NCBI GenBank assembly: GCA_900467185.1
Contig: UBPA01000005.1
Coordinates: forward strand, 1 to 64,000
Length of the DNA stretch: 64,000 nucleotides
Source of the DNA: Hyphomicrobiales bacterium
GTDB lineage: Bacteria > Pseudomonadota > Alphaproteobacteria > Rhizobiales > Rhizobiaceae
Direction of reading: 5' to 3'
The notes beneath the pieces are model-generated. The model was given only the letters and a program-made list of their open reading frames with translations, searched no databases and was not told the DNA's origin. The stretch's first letter is position 1. Each line of letters opens with the position of its first letter. The position numbers were made by a program, and so were the translations under genes. This document shows positions 31,190-40,721 of the stretch, piece after piece.

Positions 31190-33166
31190 TCAGTTGAAAC
31201 GCTGGACTTCCATGAAATTCACGGCCGTGCCGCTGAACTTCGCCGTATCGGCCACGGCCGGACGGTTGGTGAACCCGGCGGAGTAGACCGTCGTCGGCGA
31301 GGCACGCAACGAGCTGGACACGAAGCGCGGCGCCTTGACCGGCTTGGACAATGTCGCCATGCGGCTGGTGGACAACGCCCATTCCGCAATGATTTTCTGC
31401 GTCAGCTTCGGCTCGGTGCGCACGGACGAGCGGTGCGCGGCATCGGCCTGGACCTTCTTCGGACGGGCGGCCTTGACCGGAACCTCGGCGGGCACATCGA
31501 AGGCGCTGCCGAACGGGTCGCGCGGCGCCGACGACGGCGCGGGAGCATAGGACGCAAGCTCGACCGGCGGCGTGGCCGGGCGAACCGGTGCCGTGGCGAT
31601 GCGGGTCGGATCAGGGGCGGGCACGGCCGGCGGCGTCTGCGCCATGGCCACGGCGCCGGGCCTTGCTGCAGGGGTGGCGACGGTCGGGGCCGCAAGCGCA
31701 ACCTTGGCGCCGGCTTCCGCCGCTGTCTCGACGGGGGCCTGAGCGGTCGCGATCACGGCCGGGGCCGTCGTCGTCGGGGTGGGCAGCGGCTCGGCCGCCA
31801 TGCCGGCGGTCGCGCCGGCGACATCGGCCTGGGCCACGGCCATCAGGGCGGCCTCGCCGGCCGGACGAAGGGCGGGCACGGGCACGAAGCCGAGAGCTTC
31901 GGAATCCTCGGTCATCGCATTCGGATCGGCACTGGCGAGCAATGCCTCGCTTCCCTGCGGATCCGTCTGGCGCGCCATCGGCACGGGAACCTTGTAGCTC
32001 CGCAGATCGGCAAACTGCTCGCCGGTCGTCGCCGGGCCAGCCGCGGGATCGGGAAGCGCTGCGGCAAGGGCATCCTGCGCGGCATTCCTGGTCGGCGCCA
32101 CGAGCGCCGTCTGAACGGCCGTGTCGGCTTCCTGGAAGGCAGGACGAACGAGCGGAACCGGCGCCTTGACGGTCTGTTCGGCGACCACGGGGCCTTCGTC
32201 GGCTCCCTCTACGCCGGCAAGAACCGGCTGCTGGACCGGGGCGGTCGCGGGCTTGGTGGTGCGGGCGGGTCCCTGGGCAGGTGCTTCCGAATCGTCGCTC
32301 TCGGAACCGCCGGGGGCGCCGCTGGCAATCGCCGTTGCATCCTCGTCCTCGTCACCGCCGCCAAACAGCATGGCAAAGAGGTTCTTGCCGCCGCGCTTGG
32401 TGTCGCGGTCGCCGGCGCCTCTGGCCCCGCCGCCGGCCACTTCGATGGCGCTGGAACCGACGCGACGCTTGTAGTCCGCCACCGCCTGCTCATAGCCGGG
32501 AAGCGGCGAGCCGTCGGAGGGAAGGTGCATAGTTTTGCCGTCCGGGAACAGGCGAACGAGTTCGCCGCGGCTCATGCGCGGCCAGGCCCGAACGCCGCCG
32601 ACGTCCATATGGACGAAGGGCGAACCGGATGTCGGATAGTATCCGACGCCGCCGACCTGGAATTTCATGCCGATTTCGCGCAGCGTCTTCAGCTTCACGT
32701 CGGGCAGGTAGAAGTCCATCGCCTTGCCGAGCATGTGCTGGCTCTTCTTGGCGACACCCTTGGTGCGCGAGCGCAGCATGCCGTTGGTGGCCGGCGAGCG
32801 GTAGGCGGAGACGACGTGGATGTAATCGCGCGAGCCGCTCTTCTGGTAGACTTCCCAGATCAGGTCGAGAAGACGCGGATCCATCTTCGTCGGCTCGTTG
32901 CGGCGCCAGTCGCGCAGCATGTTGTTGACCTGCTGCAGACCCTTGGGGTCGTAGCGGCCATTGCGCTTGAAGGTGATTTCGGCCTTCTCGCGGGTGTGGA
33001 TGAAATAGATCTTGAGCGTCCGGGTCTGTCCGGCGGCCTCGACGGCGGGCACGATGCCAGGCGTCACCATGGATGCGGCAATGACCAGCGACCCGAGAAG
33101 ACGCGGCATGCGGCCGGCCCAACGGCGGCAAAGGTCGCGCACTTTGGCGCCGAAAGGCGTTATCAT
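31190..33166 (-). CDS. DUF882/peptidase M15-like protein with long Pro/Ala tail
   Basis: The protein has 658 residues from ATG 33166. An N-terminal membrane segment or signal peptide (LLGSLVIAASMVTPGIVPAV) is followed by the DUF882 domain, about residues 45-215. Its zinc-peptidase motif is visible: SQHMLGKAMDF (H-x6-D) and FVHMDVG (third ligand). The domain is related to M15 D,D-carboxypeptidases and probably acts on peptidoglycan. The remaining 440 residues are Ala, Pro, Val and Thr-rich and low in complexity, typical of a periplasm-spanning spacer, with a conserved-looking basic C-terminus. An in-frame ATG at 33256 and a GTG at 33208 are possible starts. A good promoter lies at 33286-33314. 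Confidence 0.75.
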   Translation of the reverse strand: MITPFGAKVRDLCRRWAGRMPRLLGSLVIAASMVTPGIVPAVEAAGQTRTLKIYFIHTREKAEITFKRNGRYDPKGLQQVNNMLRDWRRNEPTKMDPRLLDLIWEVYQKSGSRDYIHVVSAYRSPATNGMLRSRTKGVAKKSQHMLGKAMDFYLPDVKLKTLREIGMKFQVGGVGYYPTSGSPFVHMDVGGVRAWPRMSRGELVRLFPDGKTMHLPSDGSPLPGYEQAVADYKRRVGSSAIEVAGGGARGAGDRDTKRGGKNLFAMLFGGGDEDEDATAIASGAPGGSESDDSEAPAQGPARTTKPATAPVQQPVLAGVEGADEGPVVAEQTVKAPVPLVRPAFQEADTAVQTALVAPTRNAAQDALAAALPDPAAGPATTGEQFADLRSYKVPVPMARQTDPQGSEALLASADPNAMTEDSEALGFVPVPALRPAGEAALMAVAQADVAGATAGMAAEPLPTPTTTAPAVIATAQAPVETAAEAGAKVALAAPTVATPAARPGAVAMAQTPPAVPAPDPTRIATAPVRPATPPVELASYAPAPSSAPRDPFGSAFDVPAEVPVKAARPKKVQADAAHRSSVRTEPKLTQKIIAEWALSTSRMATLSKPVKAPRFVSSSLRASPTTVYSAGFTNRPAVADTAKFSGTAVNFMEVQRFN

Positions 33167-33285
33167 TCCCGACAAATCCTGCAAACCTTCTTCCCCGTCG
33201 ACGGACACGCCGCTCCCTGTGGCTGTCCAGTTGACTGTCAAATACGGTGACAGCATGGCATTTATGCCACAGTCGTCCCTTATCC

Positions 33286-33314
33286 TTATAATATAGTGAA
33301 CGGATCACTAACAA
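33286..33314 (-). promoter_or_regulatory. Promoter of the DUF882 gene with an internal dyad
   Basis: On the minus strand TTGTTA (33314-33309), 17 nt, TTATAA (33291-33286). The spacer contains the inverted repeat AGTGA-TCCGT-TCACT (33309-33295, one base shared with the -35), a candidate operator within the promoter. Confidence 0.4.
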
Positions 33315-33379
33315 GGTCTAAACGACACCGCACGTTTTTGACGAAAGCGTAAGGCAAGCTTGTCTCAACAGGGCGTGAC

Positions 33380-34945
33380 TCACGCGGCTTCCGAGAACGG
33401 ATCGTCCGGATCGATCCCGTAATCCTTGAGCTTCCGATAGAGCGTCGAGCGCCCGATGCCGAGCTTGCGCGCCACTTGGCTCATCTGCCCGCGATAGAAT
33501 TTCAGCGCGAACCGGATCAGCTCCTCCTCTACCTCGGCCAGCTTGCGCACATTGCCACCGGCATCGACGCTCGGAATGGCCGAATCGGTCACCGTGTCCG
33601 CAGACCGCATGGCCCGCCGCTCGGCAGGCGAGAGCGATGCTGCGCCCTGCGCCGGGCCGGGATGCGGCATCGCGCCGAACGGCGCATGCACGCCCGCCGT
33701 CGCTTCGCCACGCATCGGCTCGGGCGAAAGATGCGGCACCACGCCATGCGCGTGCCCGTCCGGCAGCGTGACGGCCAACTGCGGAAAATCCGTGACGTCG
33801 AGTTCGGAATGTTCCGCCATGACGACGGCGCGGTAGATGGCGCTTTCCAGCTCGCGAATATTGCCCGGCCAGTCATAGGCCGTCAGAAGCGCCATCGCGC
33901 CGTGACTGACGGTGCGTGTCTTGGCCAGCCGCTGCTCGCTGGAGAAGATCTCCACGAAATTGCGCACCAGCAGCGGAATATCCTCCTTGCGGCGGCGCAG
34001 TGCGGGAATGGCGATGGGGAAGACGTTCAGCCGGTAATAGAGATCTTCCCGGAACCGGCCCTCGCGGACTTCGGTGATCAGGTCCTTGTTGGTGGCCGAG
34101 ATCAGCCGCACATCCACCTTCTGCGGCAGGCGCGCACCGACGGTCTCGATTTCGCCCTGCTGCACGGCGCGCAACAGCTTTACCTGCACGGCGAGCGGCA
34201 GATCGCCGATCTCGTCGAGAAACAGCGTGCCGCCATCCGCCTCGACGAACTTGCCGGCATGCTTTTCGGTCGCGCCCGTGAAGGCGCCCTTCTCGTGGCC
34301 GAAGAGGATGCTCTCCACGAGATTGGCGGGGATCGCGCCGCAATTGACGGTGATGAAGGGCTTGCCCGCCCGGTCGCTACCGGACTGGATGGCACGCGCC
34401 ACCATCTCCTTGCCGACGCCCGATTCGCCTTCGAGCACCACGGGAATGCTCGACTGGGCGGCGCGCTTTGCAAGATCAAGCACGCGGATCATCGCTTCGC
34501 TGGCGGACACCACATCCTCGAAACGCACGACATCGCCGCGGCTGCGCCGGCTGGTCGAGCCGCGCGCTGGCCGGCCGGATTGCTTCAGGGCATTGCCGAT
34601 GGCCACGGCCAGCCGCTCCGGCGAAACCGGCTTCACCACGAAATCGAACGCTCCGGCCTGCATGGCGAGCACCACCGTCTCGATGCCGCCCTGCCCGGTC
34701 TGGACGATGGCGGGCGTGGTGATGTTGCGCTCGGCGAGCGCCGCGAGCACCGCATGGCCGTCCATTTCCGGCATCATCAGGTCGAGGAGAATGACGTCGA
34801 TCCGTGCGCCGCGGCGCAGAAGCACATCGAGCCCGGCGCGACCGTTTTCCGCGACATGCGCGACATGGCCGAGCCGCTCGATCATGCCCGTCAGGATCCG
34901 CCGCTGGACCGGATCGTCCTCGATCACGAGAATCTGCGCTGCCAT
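33380..34945 (-). CDS. Sigma-54-dependent response regulator (NtrC family)
   Basis: The protein has 521 residues in three domains. The receiver domain (1-125) has Asp55 as phosphoacceptor in VILLDLMMPEMDG. The AAA+ sigma-54 activator domain (about 145-385) has Walker A GESGVGKE, the sigma-54 contact loop GAFTGA, and FLDEIGDLP. The C-terminus has a Fis-type helix-turn-helix (QMSQVARKLGIGRSTLYRKL), preceded by an unusually long 90-residue Pro and Ala-rich linker. The family activates RpoN-dependent promoters. It resembles TacA-type regulators, but no cognate kinase is in the window. The M3 peptidase gene is divergent 240 nt away. Confidence 0.93.
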   Translation of the reverse strand: MAAQILVIEDDPVQRRILTGMIERLGHVAHVAENGRAGLDVLLRRGARIDVILLDLMMPEMDGHAVLAALAERNITTPAIVQTGQGGIETVVLAMQAGAFDFVVKPVSPERLAVAIGNALKQSGRPARGSTSRRSRGDVVRFEDVVSASEAMIRVLDLAKRAAQSSIPVVLEGESGVGKEMVARAIQSGSDRAGKPFITVNCGAIPANLVESILFGHEKGAFTGATEKHAGKFVEADGGTLFLDEIGDLPLAVQVKLLRAVQQGEIETVGARLPQKVDVRLISATNKDLITEVREGRFREDLYYRLNVFPIAIPALRRRKEDIPLLVRNFVEIFSSEQRLAKTRTVSHGAMALLTAYDWPGNIRELESAIYRAVVMAEHSELDVTDFPQLAVTLPDGHAHGVVPHLSPEPMRGEATAGVHAPFGAMPHPGPAQGAASLSPAERRAMRSADTVTDSAIPSVDAGGNVRKLAEVEEELIRFALKFYRGQMSQVARKLGIGRSTLYRKLKDYGIDPDDPFSEAA

Positions 34946-35188
34946 GGGACCTCCTGCCTCAACGTCATCGGCGCACCGTCATGCGCGCCACCTTCAGCGT
35001 CCATTCCTGGCACAAAGGGTTGAACACGGTGTTTGGCGAAAGACTTGCATTTTAACCAACGGGGACGTTAGGTTCCGGCCCCGCGCAATGCCCGGCCGAG
35101 CGCCCCGCACCGTGCCCTCGACGGCCTGTGGCCGACCTCACGAAATGTCCGGCCGCCGCCCCGGCGCCGAAGCAAGCGAGTGACCGCA

Positions 35189-37063
35189 ATGACCCTTTCT
35201 CCCCGGACGTCGTCTTTTCCCGAGCGCCTCCTGAGCCCCGCGGATGCGGCAATGGTCGATGCCGCGACGATCGACGCGGCCTTGGGCGATCTGCCGCGCT
35301 GGAAGCTGGAGGATCTCTATCCCGCACCGACGTCGCAGGCCTTCCGTGACGACATGGAAAAAGCCGGCGCCGAATGCCGGGCCTTCGAGGCAAGGTGGAA
35401 GGGCCGCCTCACGGACGCGGCCGGAAAGACCGGTGACGACGGCCTGGGGAAGGCCGTGCAGGAATTCGAGACGCTGGAAGACCGCATGGGCCGCATCGGC
35501 TCCTATGCCGGGCTCACCTATTATACGGACACCTCGGACCCCGAGATCGGCAAGTTCTTCGGCGATGTGCAGGCCAAGCTCACGGACGATGCGAGCCACC
35601 TCCTGTTCTTCGCGCTGGAGCTGAACCGGATCGACGATGCCGTGATCGAGGCGGCGCTCGCCGCGGACGCGCTGGCCGCCCATTACCGCCCTTGGATTCT
35701 CGACCTGAGGATGGACAAGCCCTATCAGCTGGACGACCGGCTGGAGCAGCTGTTCCTCGAAAAGTCGATGACCGGTGCCGGCGCCTTCAACCGCCTGTTC
35801 GACGAGACCATGGCCGCGCTGACCTTCACCGTGGACGGCGCGGTGCTGCCGCTGGAGCGCACGCTGAGCCTGCTGCAGGAGCCGGATCCGGACACGCGCC
35901 GCAAGGCCGCGCAGGCGCTGGCCGCGACGTTCAAGGCGAACATCCGCACCTTCGCGCTCATCACCAACACGCTGGCCAAGGACAAGGAAATCTCCGACCG
36001 CTGGCGCGGTTTCACCGACATCGCCGACAGCCGGCACCTTGCCAACCGGGTGGAGCGCGACGTGGTGGACGCACTGGCGCAGGCCGTGCGCGAGGCCTAT
36101 CCGCGCCTCTCGCACCGCTACTACGCCATGAAGGCGAAGTGGCTGGGCATGGAGCGGATGAACTTCTGGGACCGCAACGCCCCCTTGCCGGAAACGCCGA
36201 ACCATCTGATCCCCTGGAGCGAGGCGCGCGAGACGGTGCTCTCGGCCTATGGCGCCTTCGACCCCGAAATGGCCGCGATCGCCCGCCGCTTCTTCGATGG
36301 CGGCTGGATCGACGCGCCGGTGCGCCCCGGCAAGGCGCCGGGGGCCTTCGCGCATCCGACCGTGCCGTCTGCCCACCCCTATGTGCTCGTCAACTACATG
36401 GGCAAGCCGCGCGACGTGATGACGCTCGCCCACGAACTCGGCCATGGCGTGCACCAGGTGCTGGCTGGCGAACAGGGCGCCCTCATGGCCTCGACGCCGC
36501 TGACGCTGGCGGAAACCGCCTCCGTCTTCGGCGAGATGCTGACCTTCCGCGCACTGCTGGCGCGCACGACGGACAAGCGCGAACGCAAGGCGATGCTCGC
36601 CCAGAAGGTCGAGGACATGATCAACACGGTCGTGCGCCAGATCGCCTTCTACGAATTCGAGCGCAAGCTGCACACGGCGCGCAAAGACGGCGAGCTGACG
36701 CCCGAGGCCATCGGCCAGCTCTGGCTGTCGGTGCAGGCGGAAAGCCTCGGCCCGGCCATCGCGATTTCGGAAGGCTATGAGACCTATTGGGCCTATATCC
36801 CCCACTTCATCCACTCGCCCTTTTACGTCTACGCCTACGCCTTCGGCGACTGCCTGGTGAACTCGCTTTATGCCGTCTACGAGAAGGCCGAAGGCGGGTT
36901 CCAGCAGAAGTATTTCGAGATGCTGAAGGCCGGCGGCAGCAAGCACCATAGGGAACTCCTCGCCCCCTTCGGCCTCGACGCCACCGATCCCGCCTTCTGG
37001 GAAAAGGGCCTTTCGATGATCGAGGGCCTGATCGACGAGCTGGAGGCCCTGGACGCGGCGTGA
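35189..37063 (+). CDS. M3 family oligoendopeptidase (PepF-type)
   Basis: The protein has 624 residues from ATG 35189 (MTLSPRTSSFPERLLS), with a GTG at 35180 as an alternative. The zinc-binding motif is HELGH in TLAHELGHGVHQ, near residue 415. The third ligand Glu is in LAETASVFGEM about 26 residues later. The N-terminal helical domain (LPRWKLEDLYPAPTS) is that of oligoendopeptidase F. It cuts short peptides in the cytosol, so signal peptide turnover or peptide recycling is likely. The gene is divergent from the sigma-54 regulator and is followed by a RIME-like repeat. Confidence 0.93.
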   Translation: MTLSPRTSSFPERLLSPADAAMVDAATIDAALGDLPRWKLEDLYPAPTSQAFRDDMEKAGAECRAFEARWKGRLTDAAGKTGDDGLGKAVQEFETLEDRMGRIGSYAGLTYYTDTSDPEIGKFFGDVQAKLTDDASHLLFFALELNRIDDAVIEAALAADALAAHYRPWILDLRMDKPYQLDDRLEQLFLEKSMTGAGAFNRLFDETMAALTFTVDGAVLPLERTLSLLQEPDPDTRRKAAQALAATFKANIRTFALITNTLAKDKEISDRWRGFTDIADSRHLANRVERDVVDALAQAVREAYPRLSHRYYAMKAKWLGMERMNFWDRNAPLPETPNHLIPWSEARETVLSAYGAFDPEMAAIARRFFDGGWIDAPVRPGKAPGAFAHPTVPSAHPYVLVNYMGKPRDVMTLAHELGHGVHQVLAGEQGALMASTPLTLAETASVFGEMLTFRALLARTTDKRERKAMLAQKVEDMINTVVRQIAFYEFERKLHTARKDGELTPEAIGQLWLSVQAESLGPAIAISEGYETYWAYIPHFIHSPFYVYAYAFGDCLVNSLYAVYEKAEGGFQQKYFEMLKAGGSKHHRELLAPFGLDATDPAFWEKGLSMIEGLIDELEALDAA

Positions 37064-37097
37064 ACTTTGGATTGAAATGACACTCTTCGCCTACCTC

Positions 37098-37247
37098 CAC
37101 CCCTCGCCCTGACGCTCTCCCCGCTTGCGGGCGAGGGGACGTGGCATGCTCACAGTCTGAGCGAGCGGCCAACCTCACGTTCCTTCTCCCCGTCAAGCCT
37201 TCCCCCCATCAAGACGGGAGACGGTGGCGGCAACCGGATGAGGGGCA
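37098..37247. repeat. RIME-like palindromic repeat, copy 3
   Basis: The left part reads ACCCCTCGCCCTGACGCTCTC and the right end is the inverted form ending CAACCGGATGAGGGGC. It is more diverged than the other two, and the pabB start codon follows 21 nt after it. Confidence 0.65.
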
Positions 37248-37268
37248 GGCCACAACCCGGAAACCCCG

Positions 37269-38435
37269 ATGCCCACCGACCCGTTCATCCTCTTCAGCGA
37301 CGACACGACGCAGACCGTGACGCTCTTTGCCGAGCCGCTGGAGATCATCACCGCCCGCACCCGCGCCGAGGTCGCCACCGCCTTTGCCCGCATGGAAGCG
37401 GCGAAGGCGCAGGGCAGGTGGCTGGCGGGGTTCCTGGCCTATGAGGTGGGCTATCTGTTCGAGGAGCGGCTGGCGCCGCTCGCGCCCGAACACCGGGAAA
37501 CGCCGCTCCTCTGCTTCGGCGTCTTCGAGCGTCCGGCCGACGCCGCCCATCCCCTGGCGGCCCCGCGCCGGCGGCGGGACAACACGCCCTTTCTCACCGC
37601 GCCGCGCGCCGCCTGGGATTTTGCCGCCTATCGCGACCGCTTCGACAGGCTGCACCGGCACCTGCGGCAGGGCGACTGCTATCAGGCGAACCTCACCATG
37701 CCGATCACGGCCCGCTGGAACGGCGATCCGCTCGACGCCTTCTGGTCGCTGATCGAGCGCCAGCCGGTGCGCTACGGAGCCCTCGTCCATCTCGATGGCC
37801 CGACACTGCTGTCGCGCTCGCCGGAGTTGTTCTTCAGAATCGCGGACGGGATGATCGAAACGCATCCGATGAAGGGCACCGCGCCGCGCGGCGCATCCCT
37901 TCTGGAAGACGAGGCGATCGTTGCGGCCATGCTGGCGGACGGCAAGACCCAGGCGGAAAACCGCATGATCGTCGATCTGCTGCGCAACGACATCTCGCGC
38001 ATCACCGAGGTCGGCAGCCTCGACGTGCCCCGCCTGTTCGACATCGAGACCTACCCGACCGTCCACCAGATGGTGAGCCATGTCCGGGCGAGGCTCTCCC
38101 CCGGCCTTTCCATCGCCGACATCTTCCGGGCGCTTTTTCCCTGCGGCTCGGTGACGGGCGCGCCGAAGATCCGGGCGATGGAGATCCTGAGCACGCTGGA
38201 AACGGGACCGCGCGACGCCTATTGCGGCGCCATCGGCCACATCGCGCCGAACGGCGACATGCGTTTCAGCGTGGCCATCCGCACCCTGTCGCTGTTCGCT
38301 ACCGGCGAGGCGATCTTCAACGTCGGCGGCGGCATCGTCTATGATTCCACCGCCGAAGCCGAATATGCCGAATGCCTGCTGAAGGCCCGCTTCGCGCTGG
38401 GTGACGAGGCCCCGGCGCTGGGCACTGCGCCATGA
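37269..38435 (+). CDS. pabB: Aminodeoxychorismate synthase component I
   Basis: The product has 388 residues. The chorismate-binding enzyme motifs are FLAYEVGYLFEERL near residue 52, QGDCYQANLTMPI near 134, SRSPELFFRI near 181, ETHPMKGTAPRG near 197, and the C-terminal GSVTGAPKIRAMEI near 293. It makes aminodeoxychorismate for folate, using ammonia from a glutaminase partner. That partner (PabA/TrpG) is not in the window. It overlaps the pabC-like gene by 4 nt (ATGA), so the two are coupled. The start lies right after a RIME repeat, so its promoter may be inside that repeat or further upstream. Confidence 0.93.
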   Translation: MPTDPFILFSDDTTQTVTLFAEPLEIITARTRAEVATAFARMEAAKAQGRWLAGFLAYEVGYLFEERLAPLAPEHRETPLLCFGVFERPADAAHPLAAPRRRRDNTPFLTAPRAAWDFAAYRDRFDRLHRHLRQGDCYQANLTMPITARWNGDPLDAFWSLIERQPVRYGALVHLDGPTLLSRSPELFFRIADGMIETHPMKGTAPRGASLLEDEAIVAAMLADGKTQAENRMIVDLLRNDISRITEVGSLDVPRLFDIETYPTVHQMVSHVRARLSPGLSIADIFRALFPCGSVTGAPKIRAMEILSTLETGPRDAYCGAIGHIAPNGDMRFSVAIRTLSLFATGEAIFNVGGGIVYDSTAEAEYAECLLKARFALGDEAPALGTAP

Positions 38436-39085
38436 ACGACTTCACCCTGATCGAGACGCTGCGATACGAACCGCCTGAACGTCTTGAGACAGGGCTCGAC
38501 ACGGGCTTCGTCCGTCTGCGCCTGCACATGGCGCGCCTCTCCCGCTCCGCCCGGCGTCTCGGCTTCACTCTGCCGGACGACGTGACCGCCCGGCTCAAGC
38601 ACGCCGTCGCACAGGCGACCGCCCTCTCGCGGGTCCGCCTGGAACTGACGCGCGACGGCCGCCTCGACATCGCCGTCGTGCCCTTCGCGGCCCAGCCGCC
38701 GGGCACGGTCTGGCGCGTCCGCATCGCCGAAACCCGCCTCGCCTCGACCGATCCGCTGCTGCGCTACAAGACGAGCCGGAGGCACGCCTATGACGCGGCG
38801 CGGCGCGAATGGCCGGCCGACGAGGCCGAAGAGGTGCTGCTGCTCAACGAGCGCGGGGACCCCTGCGAGGGGACCATCACCTCGCTGTTTCTGGACGACG
38901 GATCGGGCATCCTGAAAACCCCGCCGATCGCCTGCGGCCTGCTGGCCGGCGTGTTGCGCACCGAGCTGATCTGCGCCCGCCGCGCCCGCGTCGAACGCCT
39001 GACGCTCGATGCCGTGCGGGCGGGGCCACTCTTCATGGGAAATGCGCTGCGCGGCCTCATTCCGGCCCGGCTGATCGACCCCTGA
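38432..39085 (+). CDS. pabC: Class IV aminotransferase family, probable aminodeoxychorismate lyase
   Basis: The product has 217 residues, shorter than typical PabC (about 270). It has the fold type IV PLP pattern: the lysine in LLRYKTSRRHAYD near residue 111 and LLNERGDPCEGTITSLF near 133, with GLLAGVLR near 169. It releases pyruvate from aminodeoxychorismate to give p-aminobenzoate. The assignment rests on its overlap with pabB. The short N-terminal part is worth noting but is common to this subgroup. Confidence 0.85.
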   Translation: MNDFTLIETLRYEPPERLETGLDTGFVRLRLHMARLSRSARRLGFTLPDDVTARLKHAVAQATALSRVRLELTRDGRLDIAVVPFAAQPPGTVWRVRIAETRLASTDPLLRYKTSRRHAYDAARREWPADEAEEVLLLNERGDPCEGTITSLFLDDGSGILKTPPIACGLLAGVLRTELICARRARVERLTLDAVRAGPLFMGNALRGLIPARLIDP

Positions 39086-39130
39086 GCCCCTCGGCACCGC
39101 GAAACCTGTCATTTAAGGGATCGGCGAAAG

Positions 39131-39178
39131 ATGCCGGCCCTTTATTGTGACATCGATTTATGATCTAGGGGCCGGCAT
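39131..39178. promoter_or_regulatory. Inverted repeat flanking an AT-rich core before hss
   Basis: ATGCCGGCCC (39131-39140) and GGGCCGGCAT (39169-39178) are perfect 10-bp inverted repeats 28 nt apart, 67 nt upstream of the hss ATG. The core TTTATTGTGACATCGATTTA is AT-rich. It could be an operator pair around the promoter or a leader stem. Confidence 0.45.
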
Positions 39179-39244
39179 ATTGCCCGGAGCCGACCGAACC
39201 CGGATCGGCTTGCCACGAAAAGAAGACATTCAGGAGAAGACCCT

Positions 39245-40696
39245 ATGGCGGAAGCCTCTCATCCGGTTTACGGCGAAATCACCGGCCCGATCGTCATGAT
39301 CGGTTTCGGTTCCATCGGCCGCGGCACCCTGCCGCTGATTGAGCGGCATTTCACCTATGACAAGAGCCGGATGGTCGTCATCGACCCGCGTGACGACGCG
39401 GCCGACCTGAAGATCCTCAAGAAGCACGGCATCAAGCACATCAAGGCCGCCGTCACCAAGGAAAACTACAAGGAACTGCTGAAGCCGCTTCTCACGGCCG
39501 GCGGCGGCCAGGGCTTCTGCGTCAACCTGTCGGTGGATACCGGCTCGGTCGATCTCGTAAAGCTCTGCCGCAAGCTCGACGTTCTCTACATCGACACGGT
39601 CGTCGAGCCCTGGCTCGGCTTCTATTTCGACAAGAGCATGAAGAACTCCGAGCGCACCAACTACGCGCTGCGCGAGACCATGCGCCACGAGAAGAAAAAG
39701 AACCCGGGCGGCACGACGGCCGTTTCCACCTGCGGCGCGAACCCGGGCATGGTCTCCTGGTTCGTCAAGCAGGCGCTTGTCAACCTTGCCAACGATCTCG
39801 ACATTAAGTTCGACGAGCCGGACCAGCACGACCGCGAAGGCTGGGCGAAGCTGATGAAGAAGGTCGGCGTCAAGGGCATCCACATCGCCGAGCGCGACAC
39901 GCAGCGCGCGAAGAACCCGAAGCCGCTCAACGTCTTCTGGAACACCTGGTCGGTCGAAGGCTTCATCTCGGAAGGCCTGCAGCCGGCCGAACTCGGCTGG
40001 GGCACCCATGAAAACTGGATGCCGAAGAACGCCAAGAAGCACAAGAAGGGCTGCCAGGCCGCCATTTATCTGGAACAGCCCGGCGCCAACACGCGCGTGC
40101 GCACCTGGTGCCCGACGCCTGGCCCCCAGTACGGCTTCCTCGTGACGCATAACGAGTCGATCTCGATCGCCGACTACTTCACGGTTCGCGACAAGGACGA
40201 CGACGTCACCTTCCGCCCGACCTGCCACTACGCCTACCATCCGGCCAACGATGCCGTTCTGTCGCTGCACGAGATGTTCGGCAATGGCGGCACGCCGCAG
40301 CCGGTTCTCCACGTCCTCGACGAGAACGAGCTGGTGGACGGCGTCGACGAACTCGGCGTCCTGCTCTACGGCCATGACAAGAATGCCTACTGGTACGGTT
40401 CGCGCCTGTCGCTGGAAGAAACCCGCCGCATCGCGCCTTACCAGAACGCGACCGGCCTGCAGGTCACCTCGGCCGTCCTCGCCGGCATGGTCTGGGCACT
40501 GGAAAACCCGAAGGCCGGCATCGTGGAAGCCGACGAGATCGACTACAAGCGCTGCCTGGAAGTGCAGACGCCGTATCTCGGCCCCGTCGAAGGCCACTAC
40601 ACCGACTGGACCCCGCTCGACGGCCGCCCGGGCCTCTTCCCGGAAGAGATCGACGAGAGCGACGCCTGGCAGTTCAAGAACATTCTGGTTCGCTAA
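39245..40696 (+). CDS. hss: Homospermidine synthase
   Basis: The protein has 483 residues, the full bacterial length. The NAD-binding motif GFGSIGRGTLP is at residues 20-30, followed by VVIDPRDDAADLK. The central STCGANPGMVSWFVKQAL and HENWMPKNAKKHKKG stretches are typical of bacterial homospermidine synthase. The enzyme makes sym-homospermidine from two putrescines, an NAD-dependent reaction without net redox change. Homospermidine is a main polyamine in many rhizobia. It has its own terminator and an inverted repeat in front. ATTCAGGAGAAGACCC gives a strong ribosome binding site. Confidence 0.95.
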   Translation: MAEASHPVYGEITGPIVMIGFGSIGRGTLPLIERHFTYDKSRMVVIDPRDDAADLKILKKHGIKHIKAAVTKENYKELLKPLLTAGGGQGFCVNLSVDTGSVDLVKLCRKLDVLYIDTVVEPWLGFYFDKSMKNSERTNYALRETMRHEKKKNPGGTTAVSTCGANPGMVSWFVKQALVNLANDLDIKFDEPDQHDREGWAKLMKKVGVKGIHIAERDTQRAKNPKPLNVFWNTWSVEGFISEGLQPAELGWGTHENWMPKNAKKHKKGCQAAIYLEQPGANTRVRTWCPTPGPQYGFLVTHNESISIADYFTVRDKDDDVTFRPTCHYAYHPANDAVLSLHEMFGNGGTPQPVLHVLDENELVDGVDELGVLLYGHDKNAYWYGSRLSLEETRRIAPYQNATGLQVTSAVLAGMVWALENPKAGIVEADEIDYKRCLEVQTPYLGPVEGHYTDWTPLDGRPGLFPEEIDESDAWQFKNILVR

Positions 40697-40721
40697 GTCA
40701 CGACCTTTAAGAAGATGCAAG

